Source: Hyparrhenia diplandra (Eukaryota > Streptophyta > Magnoliopsida > Poales > Poaceae). Taken from it: a stretch of DNA of 64,000 nucleotides. Under the pieces are notes generated by a model. That model saw only the letters and a list, made by a program, of their open reading frames with translations, did not search any database and was not told the origin of the DNA. Shown here in pieces: positions 46,292 through 57,892 of this stretch (within the stretch, counting starts at the first letter, position 1; every line of letters begins with the position of its first letter). The translations under genes were made by a program, and so were the position numbers. The stretch is from contig JADLZK010007673.1 of NCBI GenBank assembly GCA_015847255.1, positions 294,589-358,588 of the forward strand, in the 5' to 3' direction.

Positions 46292-46577
46292 GAGCAAGTA
46301 TAATAAGCCTACGTGAGCGGGCGACTCGGTGGACACGTTGGAAAAAGATCTTATTTGGCGGAGAGAGAAGCCAAGAGAGAGAAGGAGGCGGGCGATTCAT
46401 CAATCGCCGACGGAAAGCGGGCGATTTGCATTTTTTTTGCTGCTGCTTTCGCGCTCTCATTGGCTTGCAAGGCTGCTGCACCATAAATGAAGGTGCAGTC
46501 CGTCGTCACCGGCTCGGCAACTCGGGTGAGCTGGAGGGCAAGACGCCGGCAAGCTGACGGAACCATTATCCTTGCTC
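46292..46577. mobile_element. Tourist-like MITE, GAGCA family
   Basis: 286 bp. Left end GAGCAAGTATAATAAGCC, right end complement GAGCAAGGATAATGG. Exact TAA flanks at 46289-46291 and 46578-46580. Confidence 0.8.
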
Positions 46578-47237
46578 TAATGCTACACCACATTAGATCA
46601 CAAATTGATGAAACCTCAGCGAACATGTTTAGCAATCTACATATAGGACCTTCGGATCGATGCTGAACGTGCAAGCTATCGTCTCGTTTGTCACAAAGAC
46701 GTGTGTGGACACCTCTTGGGATTTGTAATGATTGTTTAATCATAAATATTAAAGTTTATAGTAGATAGTAAAAGTGTTGCTTGTAAACATATAAATTGCT
46801 AAACATTTATTTTTTGCATTGAAATTAAAATGATTAATGTGAAACTTGAATGCAATTTCTATGACATTAAAGTGTTGCTTGTATTTAGACGGCTCGATAG
46901 GGTAGCAGTATACTCCGTATGCGTCTACTCCTACGCCTACGCTAGATAGTAGGAGTAGGGCCGTAGGCCGTAGCTGGTGGTTGGATTTACTCGATCTCCA
47001 TCTGCGTAGTAGGAGAAGAGAGGATGCATGCTGCTTCGAACAACCGTGAGAGGTGGACAGAGGTGAATCGCCGTGAGAGGTGGACAGAGGTGAATCGGGG
47101 CTGCCTGGCCGGCGACTCCATGGATGCATGCTAGCGACCTGCACGCCTACGACGCGATCCCATTCCCAGCCATCCCGGCCGGCCGGTCCCTCCCCACGCC
47201 TACCTGCCCGATGCAGGAGTCGCCGGCCATCAGTCAT

Positions 47238-47541
47238 GGGTGTGTTTAGAGCCCAAATTTCTCCCCAAATTCCACTATGCAAAAAGAAGATTCTCCATTA
47301 TATCAAAATGCCGGCACATGTCCGAGTATGAAATGTAGGTAAAAAAATAAACTAATTACAGTAACTTTTAATATAACAACGAGTTTAGATGTACATTTAA
47401 TGAGACGATTCTTTTGAGCCTAGTTACGCCATGGTAGGATAATATTTACCACTAACAAATTTATTTAAATGTGCTAAACAAATGGTATGATGTGACATCC
47501 GTCCAAAATTTTGCACCAAATTTTGGGTGTTAAACACACCC
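47238..47541. mobile_element. MITE-like element with GGGTGTGTTTA ends
   Basis: GGGTGTGTTTAGAGCCCAAA at left and TTTTGGGTGTTAAACACACCC at right, AT-rich between; about 304 bp. Internal phrases (AATTACAGTAACTTTTA, GTTACGCCATGGTAGGATAA) look like those of hAT- or PIF-type grass MITEs. No clear target duplication seen. Confidence 0.55.
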
Positions 47542-49007
47542 CAAACATTTATACAATAGGAACCTTGTAGGTATCTAAATCAACCAAGCCCAGATTTGAG
47601 AAAGTTTCTCTCTAGCACTTTTGTATCGGGAACCAAGAAAGAGCTTCTAACACAATTTTTGCTCCTATCTTCTCTTCCTCACCGAGACGGCGCAGAAGAC
47701 GCCGGGGACGAGACTACTACAGTCCGTCGAGTGCGGGGATTTGAACCAGCTGTCCATGGTGATCACGTCGGGCATGTCCTCAGTAGTTGAAGGAGTCCTA
47801 GGGGACAGAGAAGCGTGTGGCGAGGGCTGGGGTGCGCCGAGGAGGAGGCACAAGATCTTGCTGCCGGCGATGCGGCTGCTGCCTTTGCAGCCACCTGGGC
47901 CTCGAGGCCGAGGTGGAGAGGGGAGCAGTGCCATAGGAGGATGCCACGGGATGACAACACCTGCGTCGCGGGCGCCGTCTTTGGTGCGGAGGAACGAGAC
48001 TATGTCGCCGGGACGCCGCCGTCGAGGGGGCGTGCAGCGGGAGGACGGGAGGAGAGCGCTGGGCGGGCGGGCAAGCACCCGGCAGGAAGAGGGGCAAGGC
48101 GGGAAGCCGCCGCGTTTCGCAAAAGCGAGTCGGGAGTCGCCGATAAGCAGTGTTGGAGTCGATTTTGCTGTGTTTATGTTCCCAGACCGCCATTGGGAAA
48201 AACGGACTGTTTGGCGGGAATATTCCGTTTATTTGGCTTAAAATCTAAGTTAAGCGGTCCCAAACAGGCCCCTAGAGTACGAAACCGAGGGATTTGCTAG
48301 GCAATTGTGGTTATTGAACACAATTATCGTGCATCGGTTGCACTCCCACAAGCGCGCGACCACGCCCCATCCAGGCCCTGTTTGGCACCGCCGACCCCGG
48401 GAAACCATTTGACACTGTACCGTGAAGCAAGCATTTCACAGGCCAAGCGGTTGTGAGCTCAACTTTTTACCTTCTCGTTTGCTACATTGTAGTATCAGTT
48501 GAGCATTGTTGCTACAGTGTACTGTGTCATAATCTGATCGAGAGCCAACGGTGCCAGGCCCTTGTGGTCGCTGAACTCTGTATCTTTACCCTCTGGGTTC
48601 TAGCAGCATCTTGCTGCTAATCAATCCAATGTTCCTTGTCAAAAAAAAAAAACTTTGAAGTCATCGTCTCCATCAAGGCATCGACTGATTGCCAATGAGC
48701 TTCCACAGTCCCTGCTTCGCCTAAATTAATCACCGCATCTACCATGACAGGTGGTGCTCCCCTGCCTCAGTGAACATGACCGACGCGCGTTAAAGTTTAC
48801 ACTTGTTATTCCCATTCATGATAGAAAATGGCCAATAGTAAAAACACACACGCAATTGTTATCCCCAATTGTGCATGGAATGACCAACGGTCCAAAAATG
48901 CTACTAGGTTAGTATTAGGAAGACATTAACCATGGATATTCCATGTAAATTTCTAGTTGATAGATATTCCATCAACTAATGCATTAACCATGGATTAGTG
49001 GTAAATA
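47542..49007. other. Intergenic with unassigned GC-rich block
   Basis: 47690-48160 is GC-rich with frames open on both strands; none has a recognised domain. 48374-48562 may be a small foldback element (GGCCCTGTTTGGCACCG / CGGTGCCAGGCC). A poly(A) run at about 48640-48652 after TTGCTGCTAATCAATCC suggests a small retroposed tail. Confidence 0.35.
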
Positions 49008-49240
49008 CTCCATTCATTTCAAATTATATTTCATTTGACTTTTAACCTCAAGTTTGACCACTCATCTTATTCATCTTTTTGCAAACATTGTTACATTTAA
49101 GTCACTCTTAAAAAAACTTTTATTAATAAAGCTTGCCACGACAAAGTAAATGATGTTTTGCATAAATTTTAAAAACAAGAAGAGTGCTGAAACATGGGGT
49201 TGAAGCAAATCAAACTAATTATAATTTGGAACAGATTTAG
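49008..49240. mobile_element. Stowaway-like MITE
   Basis: Left CTCCATTCATTTCAAATTAT..TTTGACTT and right complement-like AAATCAAACTAATTATAATTTGGAAC, bounded by TA at 49006-49007 and 49241-49242. The left end CTCC is the usual Stowaway start; the right end is decayed. Confidence 0.6.
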
Positions 49241-50329
49241 TAGATATGTAATCCCCTAGTTGGAAATTTAGGGCCCCTTTTAATGGTAGGAAAAATAAAG
49301 GAAAAAGCATATGATGATGCTCCTTTTTAAGGATTATTGTGTTAGCATCGCTTGCATAAAATTAATGACGAAATTTCCCTTTAATGGTAGGAAAAAAATA
49401 AAGAAAGAACATAGGAATTTTCCCTTTGTGTTCTATTTTACATAAAAATAATGAGGAAATAACATCTATTGTTTCTACTTTCATATGTTTGTTTCTATAC
49501 TTAAACATTTATTTCTACAGAATTGTCGGGGTAGATTTGTTGTCAAACATCCTTTAATATTTTTTTGGCTATAGGACTCTCAAAATGTTTCTATTGGTTT
49601 TAGATACCATAGTTTATGATAATATATATTTTTAGAAGTATAGTGCATAGAAATGAAAAGTTAAAAGTGACCATTGTGACCCTAACTATCTTTTTCTAGG
49701 AAAACCTTAACTATTATCCGTAACCTTGAGTTACAAAAAGTGATAAGCTTTGCACACAAAGTGCAACAATGATAAACTTTATATCTAAATTGTAAAGCTC
49801 AATAAGACTATTTGATAAGTTTTTATTTGAAGCTATTAAAGTGACATTTTTAAGTTCACGGTTGTAATTCAAACTTTAGAGTTTTCGGCGACATGGGATG
49901 TTGATATTTTATAAATTTTGAATTTTGGTACCTCATAATTTAAAAAAGGTTATTTTCCATGCTAATAGTTTTAGTTCACCTGGCTAAAAACATAAGGTAG
50001 TAAGTGTAATAACTTAGATTGAATACTCCACTAACAGAAAAATGGGTATGGCCCCCGTTTGGTTCAGATTTTAGATTTTGAAAATCTAGATTCCGGATGG
50101 ATTTTGAAAATCCAGATTCTAAAAGTCTAATTTTTATGTTTGGATCCTGGATGTGGACATCCCGGCATTCAAAATCTGTTGGAAGCAGCTCATGTTTGAA
50201 AAGATATACGGATTTTTTCTCTCTAGGATTCTCAAATCAAGGTGCTCCAAAGCGGGCCTAAGATTATCAAACGATCCGATATAGTAGGAGTTGAGCGCTA
50301 CATCTACTTGCCAGCCATGTTCCCACTGC
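49241..50329. other. Intergenic AT-rich sequence
   Basis: TTTTAATGGTAGGAAAAATAAA-like text occurs twice (about 49278 and 49381), a local duplication. 50050-50258 has GGCCCCCGTTTGG / CCAAAGCGGGCC ends and could be a decayed MITE. No gene. Confidence 0.35.
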
Positions 50330-52411
50330 CACTAAAAATAGCATTAAGAATATCTTCCCTGTGCAAGATCTCCAACCTAACACCATGCATCTCGGCCATC
50401 CTATGATCTTCAACCACAAAGACAAGAACAGGGCCTACAATTTCATCTATAATAATTTTTTTTTGCTAAATTTGGCACCATTAAGGCTAACAAACTGAAC
50501 CATGCTGGTAGGCTACAATATATCAACTCTGTTCTTGCTTCTATCCCTATTTACTATATGACAACTGTCCTCTTTTCCAAAACCTTCATTGCAAAGATTA
50601 ATAGTATCATCACAAGGTTCTGGTGGGCTGGGGTTCAGGAAGAACAAGACACTTCCCCTATTGCATACAGAGCTTGGCAAGATATTTGCAGGTCCAAGGA
50701 ACAAGGAGGTCTGGGAATTAGAGACATGGAAACTGTCAACAAGAGTTTGATCATACAATCGGCATGGAATGTGGCTACTATGAAAAATCCTTTTTTGTCT
50801 TCTATTTTAAAAGCTAAATATTATCCAAATGATTCATTTTGGACAGCTACTAATCAATGTCCCAAATCTATTTACTGGTCTTCAGTTTTGCAGGTCAGGC
50901 ATCATTTAAGCTCCAATGCAGTTTACCAAATTCATGCAGGTAACTCCTCCATCTGGTCCTCACCTTGGTCACCCATCTGGGAGAATATCCACGACCACCT
51001 CCTTCTTCCGGTCACAAACTCTCCCCTCCCATCCAAAGTTTTAGACCTTTGGCTCCCTAACACCCATGAGTGGAATAACCACCTCTTAACCACCACCTTC
51101 ACCCAGAATGCGGTCAATGCCATCCAAAACATTCCTATTGTTGACTCTGACCACCAGGACATCCTTAGATGGACCCCTGCCACCAATGGTGTTTGCACAA
51201 CTAAAGCCATTTACACCCATCTAGACTCCCAGCGCACCCATAACCTCCCCACTCATGGGTCTAGAAGTATTTCATATGAAGCAAATACCATCCTGCAAAA
51301 AGTTTGGAAATCCAACTTAATTCCCCCCATCCTAAAAACCTTTGCTTGGAGACTCATAAGAAGGGCGTTGGCTACAGGAGAGAGAGCAGGTAGGTACTCC
51401 ACCCACATCGACAAACTTTGCTCCTACTGTGGAGCTGTTGAGGACGACATCCATTTATTCTTCAAATGTGATCTACCCACTCAAGTTTGGGCCTCTTCTA
51501 ACCCCCCCTTTTAATACTCATCAAATTACTCACACTGAGGATGGTGTTCAAAGAGCTTTGCTAATTTTAACTACTACCAATCCCCCTGACCACACCCTAT
51601 GCTCCATCCTTTTCACTCTTTGGTATTTATGGAAGGCTAGGAATGATTATCGTTTCCAAAGAAACATGTGGACTTCATTCCAGGTACACAAGGCAGCTCA
51701 GGTGCACATGTCCACCCACTTCGATGCCCATGGAGTATGTGTGCTTGATCGCCGCTGCATCCTTCAACACCACCGGCTGCTCCTTTGACTCCTACCCAAG
51801 GTACAAACTCTCCCACCGCAGGTACCGTCTACAACCAAAGCACCTTCCCCACCAACATCAACATGTCGGCTTGGTAGCAAACTTGGATCGCACGGCGCAG
51901 GTATATCTCGGCCCTTCCGCAGGTATGGTGGATGATCGCCGCACAATTTCCAGCCTCGGTCCATGGAATTCGATGCTACACCGACGCCTCCATGCTGCCG
52001 GACACTACCAGACAAAGACCACGTAAGCGCAGGCTTGGTGTCTTCTTCATCTGCTGCCGCATTCTCGACCACCGCCGAAGAGTCTTCATCAAGGCGGCTT
52101 TGCGGGTCTCGTCTTCGGTCTTCATGGGCTGAGACGCGTGGCCATGGCATTAGCCACGTCTCTCGCTTGGCATTAGCCACGCCTCTCGCACACATGCGCC
52201 TCTCCAACGTCACCTTCTTCTCCGACAACCAGTAGTTGGTCAACTTCCTCAACTCCACTGATCTCGCCAACCCCCCGGAGTGGAGATTAAAGCCATATAC
52301 ACAAATGATCAACTCTTTCGTGCAACGCTCAGACTCCACTGTTCGCAGGATAAGAAGAGCCAATAACCAAATGGCAGACTCTTTAGCTAAGCAGACCTTA
52401 TCGCTATGAAT
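50330..52411 (+). pseudogene. LINE ORF2 3' fragment (RT end, zf-RVT, RNase H)
   Basis: The C-terminal part of a plant LINE (non-LTR) ORF2. It begins in the thumb region of reverse transcriptase (HAGRLQYINSVLASIPIYYM at about 50500-50560), then FSKTFIAKINSIITRFWWAG and GGLGIRDMETVNKSLIIQSA. A zf-RVT zinc-binding segment follows (LKTFAWRLIRRALATGERA, LCSYCGAVEDDIHLFFKCDL, 51340-51470), then IRCYTDASMLPD and ANNQMADSLAKQTLSL of a plant RNase H (about 51965-52410). A frameshift near 51500 and others later break it. 5' truncated at about 50330, as most LINE copies are. The 3' tail runs to a poly(A) run at 52560-52578. No target duplication was recognised. Confidence 0.85.
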
Positions 52412-52579
52412 GTATGGGGATTTACATACTTCATGTGTTTGTGCTAATTCAGCATATGTTCTTGCGTGTCCTCTTTTTGAGCGCGCCAACTCTGTAACCA
52501 TTAACTCTGTAATGGTTCTCACAGCTTCGCTGTTAATCTATGAAATGTGTTACCACGTCAAAAAAAAAAGAAAAAAAGA
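52412..52579 (+). other. LINE 3' tail and poly(A)
   Basis: Untranslated tail ending in A-rich AAAAAAAAAAGAAAAAAAGA at 52560-52579. Confidence 0.65.
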
Positions 52580-52705
52580 TGCCACATCTACATGGCACAG
52601 TTGACTGTGAGAGAGACACGGGCTATGATGTCGGGTCTTGTCAACCATTGCAGTTTGCACTGTTAACTTTTGACTGGTGGACTACAGCAAAGGCAGCCTA
52701 TCGCC

Positions 52706-54175
52706 ATGCCATTATGCCAACCAATGCCCGCCGTCCCAAATTCCAAGGCCCTGGTTCCATACTGTTCGTCTTCTCCACCCGCCCAGCCAGCCAGTGCGCT
52801 CCAGCCGGCGCCAATGGCAGCAGCCTCCGCCGTTGTGGAGCTCTGCACGTGGGCGGACGCAAGACTCGACGCCGCCACCTCGGCCAAGTTCTTCCGCGAC
52901 GAAGACGACGGAGCCATCATCAGCAGCTTCTCTTGGCCCGAGGCGGGGAGGACGCCGTCGAGGCTCTTCGACCAGAGCGCGCTCCAAGAACTCTGCGAAA
53001 AGTACAAGGTCCCCTCCGAGTACACTCCTGTGAGCCTCGACCGCCGCTGGGTGGCCTGCCAGACGCCGCCGGAGGGCACCATTTTCGTCTACGCCGACGC
53101 GCTGGCGGCCGGCATGACGATGCCGCTACACGACTTCTACGTGGAGGTTCTGGGGCACTACGGCCTCGCTCCTGAGCCAGCTCGCGCCTGACGCGTGGAC
53201 CTACCTGTCCGCCTTCGTTCTCCTCTCCCAGGACGCCGGCGTCGAGCCGTCGCTGCCGGCGTTTCGCGCCTTCTTCTCCATATGCACCCACGACGGTGGA
53301 TCTGTGGGCTGGCACCACTTCAGGTCCAGACCGGGCAGATGCCTCTTCAATGGCATGGTGCCAAGGTCCCCTGACCCGGAGTGGAAGGCCAGGTTCTTCC
53401 TCCTCCGGTCTCCGTCGACGAGGCCCTGGCCATGCGCGGTGAGGTGGGGAAGCCGAGCCGAGCAGCTGTCCGCATGCCGGTGGTGACCAGTGACACGGGC
53501 ATGGTGATGAAGAAGCTGCAGGACACTGTCATGCTGTTCCTCTCCCGGTTCAGTCTGCACAAAGCGGCCGGCGCCGTAGCAGGGCCACCGCAGGACCCGC
53601 CGCCGCCGCCACCGTCGTCGCCGCCACCGTCACCGCCACCACCGCCGCCACCGCCACCGCCGCCGCCGCTGCAGGAGGAGGAACCAACGAGGAAACGAAA
53701 ATCCTTTTCCAACACGCACACGCTGGTCGATTGCGTCGCGGAGGCGTTAGAGTTGGCGAAGAAGGCCATGGCAGAGCTTGACGAGAAGGGCAAGGAGCTG
53801 GAGGCGACTATAGGGGAGGTCGCCCAGCTCAAAGAGGCGTTGAGCGCCGCAAGTGCCCACCACGCGGCCGAGGTCCGGCGACTCGCGGACGACCATCGCA
53901 GGGCAGTAGAGCGCGCGGCGGAGCATCACAAGGCCGAGATCGCTGAGCTCCAGGACAAGCACGCCGCGGCTGTCGCTCGGCTCGAGGAGGATCATGCGAC
54001 CACCGTCGACCGGCTCATGGAGGAGCACGCGGCCGACGTCGCCCGCGTGAAGGACGCCGCGGACAAGGAGGTGCGGGATACCAAGAAGAAGATCGTGCTC
54101 CGTCTCTTTCCGGCAATGGACATCTCAGTGCTGGAGCGGTCAAAATTCAAGGGAGATCTCGCTGCTGCCCAGTGA
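52706..54175 (+). pseudogene. Transposase_28-like protein with proline tract and coiled coil (paralogue B)
   Basis: Paralogue of 43200-44881 in the opposite orientation. Start uncertain: ATG 52706 (MPLCQPMPAVPNS) or 52814 (MAAASAVVEL). Domain text: LCEKYKVPSEYTPVSLDRRW, MTMPLHDFYVEVLGHYGLAP, then, after an apparent one-base insertion near 53170, SQLAPDAWTYLSAFVLLSQD, GWHHFRSRPGR and EWKARFFLLRSP. A second frame change near 53440 leads to GKPSRAAVRMPVVTSDTG, a long proline run (53600-53670, CCG/CCA codons), KRKSFSNTHTL and a heptad coiled coil (HHAAEVRRLADDHRRAVER) ending KKKIVLRLFPAMDISVLERS at about 54075-54140. As given it does not encode one protein; two single-base corrections would restore it, so it may be functional with sequence errors. 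Confidence 0.65.
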
Positions 54176-54177
54176 AG

Positions 54178-55079
54178 GGAGATCCTGATTGAACTGCAGA
54201 TCGATCAGTGGCTTCATGAACCAGTAAGTTTCTGTTTTGTAGAGTTTTTCCCCTTCTTACTAATGCTGGCACAGCCTACATATGCGGTTCATTCATCATC
54301 TGCATACTGAAAATTACCATCTCTTTGTTATGAGAAACTACTTAGTAAGATTGTTATTAAGGACTGAATGGTGACTTTATATATGTGAGCTTCAACCTTT
54401 GGTTTGCATTGGTTTTACAGATGCAGGCACATACGTTTGATTTGCTACTAATAGACAATACGTTTGATTTGCATTGGTTTTACAGATGCAAAATTGCTAA
54501 TCATGAAACCCCTCACTCAACTCTAGTAGTAGTTCTGAAGAACCCAGTCACTTATAATTGAAGTGCCTATAGTATTTGTATTTCTTATCTGAACAAAATA
54601 GAACACATATATAATACATGTCTATACAGATTAAGCAGCCACATCTCTTGAATGAAAGTTTAATTACTCTCTCTGATCTGTTATTGAGTGTGGACTGCTG
54701 TTTTTGATGAATAGTGTGGCACTGCTATTGTGTGATACTGTTACAATTTTCTTAGTTTGCTGAAAAGCCTTTCATTCATCAAACTATGAGGTACAGATTA
54801 GTAGTCTGACATTTTATTTTACTTCATTTTATTTTCCACTATGAATCAGCTCTACATGGCAGTTCCAGATTTTTTAAAAACCTCATGAAACTCTTCATTG
54901 ATTTTCAAGCAGATTTACATCATTCACCAAAACTTCTAGAATGAAACTAGGGGGTTCTGAGTTCATCGACCCAGATACAAGAATTTTTCAAAGACAAAGC
55001 AACTACTGGTTCGTGTGCCACCTGATTCGTTTCCCCGGTCAGCGATCGAAGTGCTCTATAGATATAGATTGAAACTCCT
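54178..55079. other. 3' flank of paralogue B with one copy of a duplication
   Basis: About 54301-54870 is repeated at 56086-57075: TGCATACTGAAAATTAC, AAGGACTGAATGGTGACTT, GTTTGCATTGGTTTTACAGATG, ATCATGAAACCCCTCACTCA, TTCTTATCTGAACAAA and ATCAGCTCTACAT. No gene seen; exonic 3' UTR of the paralogue is possible. Confidence 0.5.
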
Positions 55080-56070
55080 GCCATAGCTGAGCACACTCAT
55101 CATATATTGGCACCCCCACTGATGCTGAGTAACCTCCCTGTCTCATTGTTTCAACAACCTCCTGGCAATCTGAGTGAATGTTGAACTCATTGCAGCCGAT
55201 ATGTTGTACTAACAATAAACCCTCCTTAACCTCCCCTGTCTCATTGTTTCAACAACCTCCTGGCAATCTGAGTGAATGCTGAGCACACTCATCATATATT
55301 GGCACCCCACTGATGCTTAGTAACCTCCCTGTCTCATTGTTTCAACAACCTGCTGGCAATCTGAGTGAATGTTGAACTCATTGCAGCCGATATGTTGTAC
55401 TAACAATAAACCCTCCTTTAGCTCCAAAACCTCGGCCTTGGTGCATCGGCCACATGAAGCAGCAATGAAAAACACCATTTGAATCCCGAATGACAGCACC
55501 TGTACTTCCATTACTAGTTTCTGGTCCGAAGTTTGCATCAATAGCCTTCTGGAGGTTTTTTCCAACCTTCCTTCTAATACTCTTCTTAGTAGCCCTCTTG
55601 TAATTCGTTGTTAGTGTAGCAATGGCCAACACTGACTTTCCTGGTTGCTGAATGGGTTCACCATGGACGAATCTTCTTCGTTCCCACCAAATATACCATC
55701 CTCCTTTAAGAATAAGCTCTGCCAACCCAACTTGGTTTAGCTTCTCCAGTGGTCTAGAACTATTGATCGTTCGGCCACCAAGATTGAGCCCCGATCTATC
55801 TGGCTCCAGAAGCCTTTCAATTCTATTCCAAATTCCTAGCCTCTGCCAAATTACCTTTGCTTGGTTACAAGTAAATAGAAGATGTTTTATATCTTCACGT
55901 CCCCCCGTGACAAGCTGGGCAGCCACTTGAATTTTTGATATGTCGATTTGCAAGGATTCCTCGCACGCACCAGGCCATGCAATACCCGCCAACCGAAAAA
56001 TTTTGATTTTGCTGGGCACTGAGAATTTCCATAGTTGCGCCCAAACTTCTTCGTATCTCTGCATACTGAG
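55080..56070 (-). pseudogene. LINE ORF2 3' fragment (zf-RVT, RNase H), minus strand
   Basis: Minus-strand text from about 56070: EEVWAQLWKFSVPSKIKIF, ACEESLQI, DIKHLLFTCNQAKVIWQRLG (a zf-RVT segment), a linker with GGWYIWWERRRFVHGE, then an RNase H domain: GAVIRDSNGVF, CTKAEVLELKEGLLLVQHIG, CNEFNIHSDCQQVVETM ending near 55320. A different LINE copy from the one at 50330. The RNase H end is duplicated (55086-55420), and frames shift at about 55470 and 55920. It lies between two copies of a flanking direct repeat. Confidence 0.8.
55086..55422 (-). repeat. Tandem duplication inside RNase H end of LINE
   Basis: GCTGAGCACACTCATCATATATTGG... to ...AACAATAAACCCTCCTT occurs at 55086-55229 and again at 55278-55421. 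Between them is a partial copy (TGTCTCATTGTTTCAACAAC, 55237-55277). The repeat unit is about 192 bp with few differences, so the event is recent relative to the LINE. Confidence 0.8.
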
Positions 56071-56085
56071 AGTTTCATAGCCTCT

Positions 56086-57075
56086 GCATACTGAAAATTA
56101 CTTAGTAGTTTGGCATCAAGATGTTCTTAAGGACTAAATGGTGACTTGTACATGTAGGCTTTAACCTTTGGATGACAGATTGACAATTGTGGTACTCAGT
56201 AATACAATATCATGGTCTATGTATGCAATTGCCTCATATAGAATCTTCCACATGTGTATTATAGTGAATAAACAAAATGGTATGAGAAATAATAGGAAAT
56301 AAATGGTTCATCATACTGTCTTACCGCACCCATTTTAAGGAAAGAAATTTTGAATATGCAAATTATTTTAATGTCAATGTATATCAGCATACTGAGATAA
56401 CACAATTGTTAGCAGCGATAAATAGCATACAATCTTTGTACATTGCTCACATTCCGTTGGCAATATACTCCCTCCGGGCTGGTATTAGAAGTCGTTTAGG
56501 ACAGCGACACGGTCTCCAAAACACAACTTTGACCTCTTGTTATTATAAAAATATTTATGGAAATGTGATATATGTATACTTTTATCAAAGTATTTTTTTA
56601 AGACAAATCTATTCGTATAATTTTCATATTTACAAACTCAACGACTTAAAAGTTATTGATGATTTATATTCCCAATGTTTGACCAAAACCTTGTCCAAAA
56701 ACGACTTCTAATACCAGCCCGAGAGAGTATTTGGTTTGCATTGGTTTCATAGATGAAAATTTGTTAATCATGAAACCTCATCACTCAACTCTAGAATTAG
56801 TTCTGAAGAACCATTTTTTCTTATAATTGAAATGCCTAGTATTTTTATTTCTTATCTGAACAAATAGAAAGCAGACGTATATATACATGTCTAACCGGTA
56901 TTAATCAGGTTGATCTTTCTCGAATCAAATGGACTGCTGTTGTGGGCTACTGTCACAATTTTCTTAGCTTGTTGCAAAAGCCGGGCACTCATCAAACTAT
57001 GAGTTATAGATTAATAGACTGACATTTTGTTTTATTTTCCATTGTGAATCAGCTCTACATTGCAGTTCCACATTT
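56086..57075. repeat. Second copy of paralogue B 3'-flank duplication
   Basis: Matches 54301-54870 in order and orientation but is lengthened by a Stowaway MITE at 56468-56727 and unique AT-rich sequence. The first copy lacks the MITE. Confidence 0.5.
56468..56727. mobile_element. Stowaway MITE
   Basis: 260 bp, CTCCCTCCGGGCTGGTATTA at left and TAATACCAGCCCGAGAGAG at right, TA flanks at 56466-56467 and 56728-56729. Inverted ends extend about 30 bp (to AGAAGTCGTTT / AACGACTTCT). Confidence 0.88.
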
Positions 57076-57892
57076 TGTTGATGGCCTTCCATCGTAGAGG
57101 TTGAGCTCCTAAAGGCTAGTAAGAGAATTCGAGCTTGTTCTAAAGAAATATATGGTGACTGAAGCTATCTACCTGGTGAAGATGATTTTTGGCAGAGCCA
57201 TGGTATGGTCTACTTTGGGACTGCATGTCATCAGTATGGTATATGTTCTCTAGTATGATGTATGTAGAACGAGACTGACTCGTAGTCTTTTGCTTGCTTA
57301 GTTGTAAACTGTTTCGTGCTGAATCAGGCTTCAGGCACGGCAACTAACATGTGATTCAGGATAAAAAAAGTTGGATCATCTTCTCTAGCTAAAAATACTT
57401 TAACTCCACTCCCCAAACCTTTCCTAAATGGGGTAGAGGATTGGGATGATGAGTGGTGCCTGATCTTGCAACATCTGACTCTGGCAGCGTGATAGGTTTC
57501 TCCATTTGCTGTGATGGCCACTGATTGAAACTGTGTGAAATTGAACCTCTTGTGCCCTGTTGTTTTTTTTAAAGTAATCACTTATGTTCTATTGTCAGAT
57601 GAAGATGTCTAGCCTACCCTTTTAAGCAAATTATCGCACTGCACTTTTGATTTTCAAGCTACTGGAGAGTTTTGTACAGGTGAAACATAATACGAGCTGC
57701 TGGTTTCTCTTGTCTAATCCTTACATAACTTTGGTTCTCAAGTCGCGGGTGCTTTTTTTTTTTTTTTTTTTTGAGATCCCACTTTGGTGTGCTCTTCATT
57801 AAGCAGAAAGAGTGTTATAACAAACAAACGTCAAGGTAACACCATGGTTACCCAAGCCAACCTATCCTCTACTGGATTCTCAGACTACCTGT
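57076..57892. other. Intergenic; no gene seen
   Basis: AT-rich, with a poly-T run at about 57750-57770 followed by GAGATCCCAC, which could be the complement of a retroposed poly(A) tail. Confidence 0.35.

Noticed and set aside
47596..48300. Possible gene with frames of 130-166 codons on both strands
   Set aside because: No motif recognised on either strand, and no start or splice context stood out.
48374..48562. hAT-type MITE
   Set aside because: Ends match only partly and no 8-bp target duplication was found; mentioned only as a possibility.
53540..53700. Long Gly-rich minus-strand frame opposite the proline tract
   Set aside because: It is the antisense reading of CCG/CCA proline codons in paralogue B and has no independent support.
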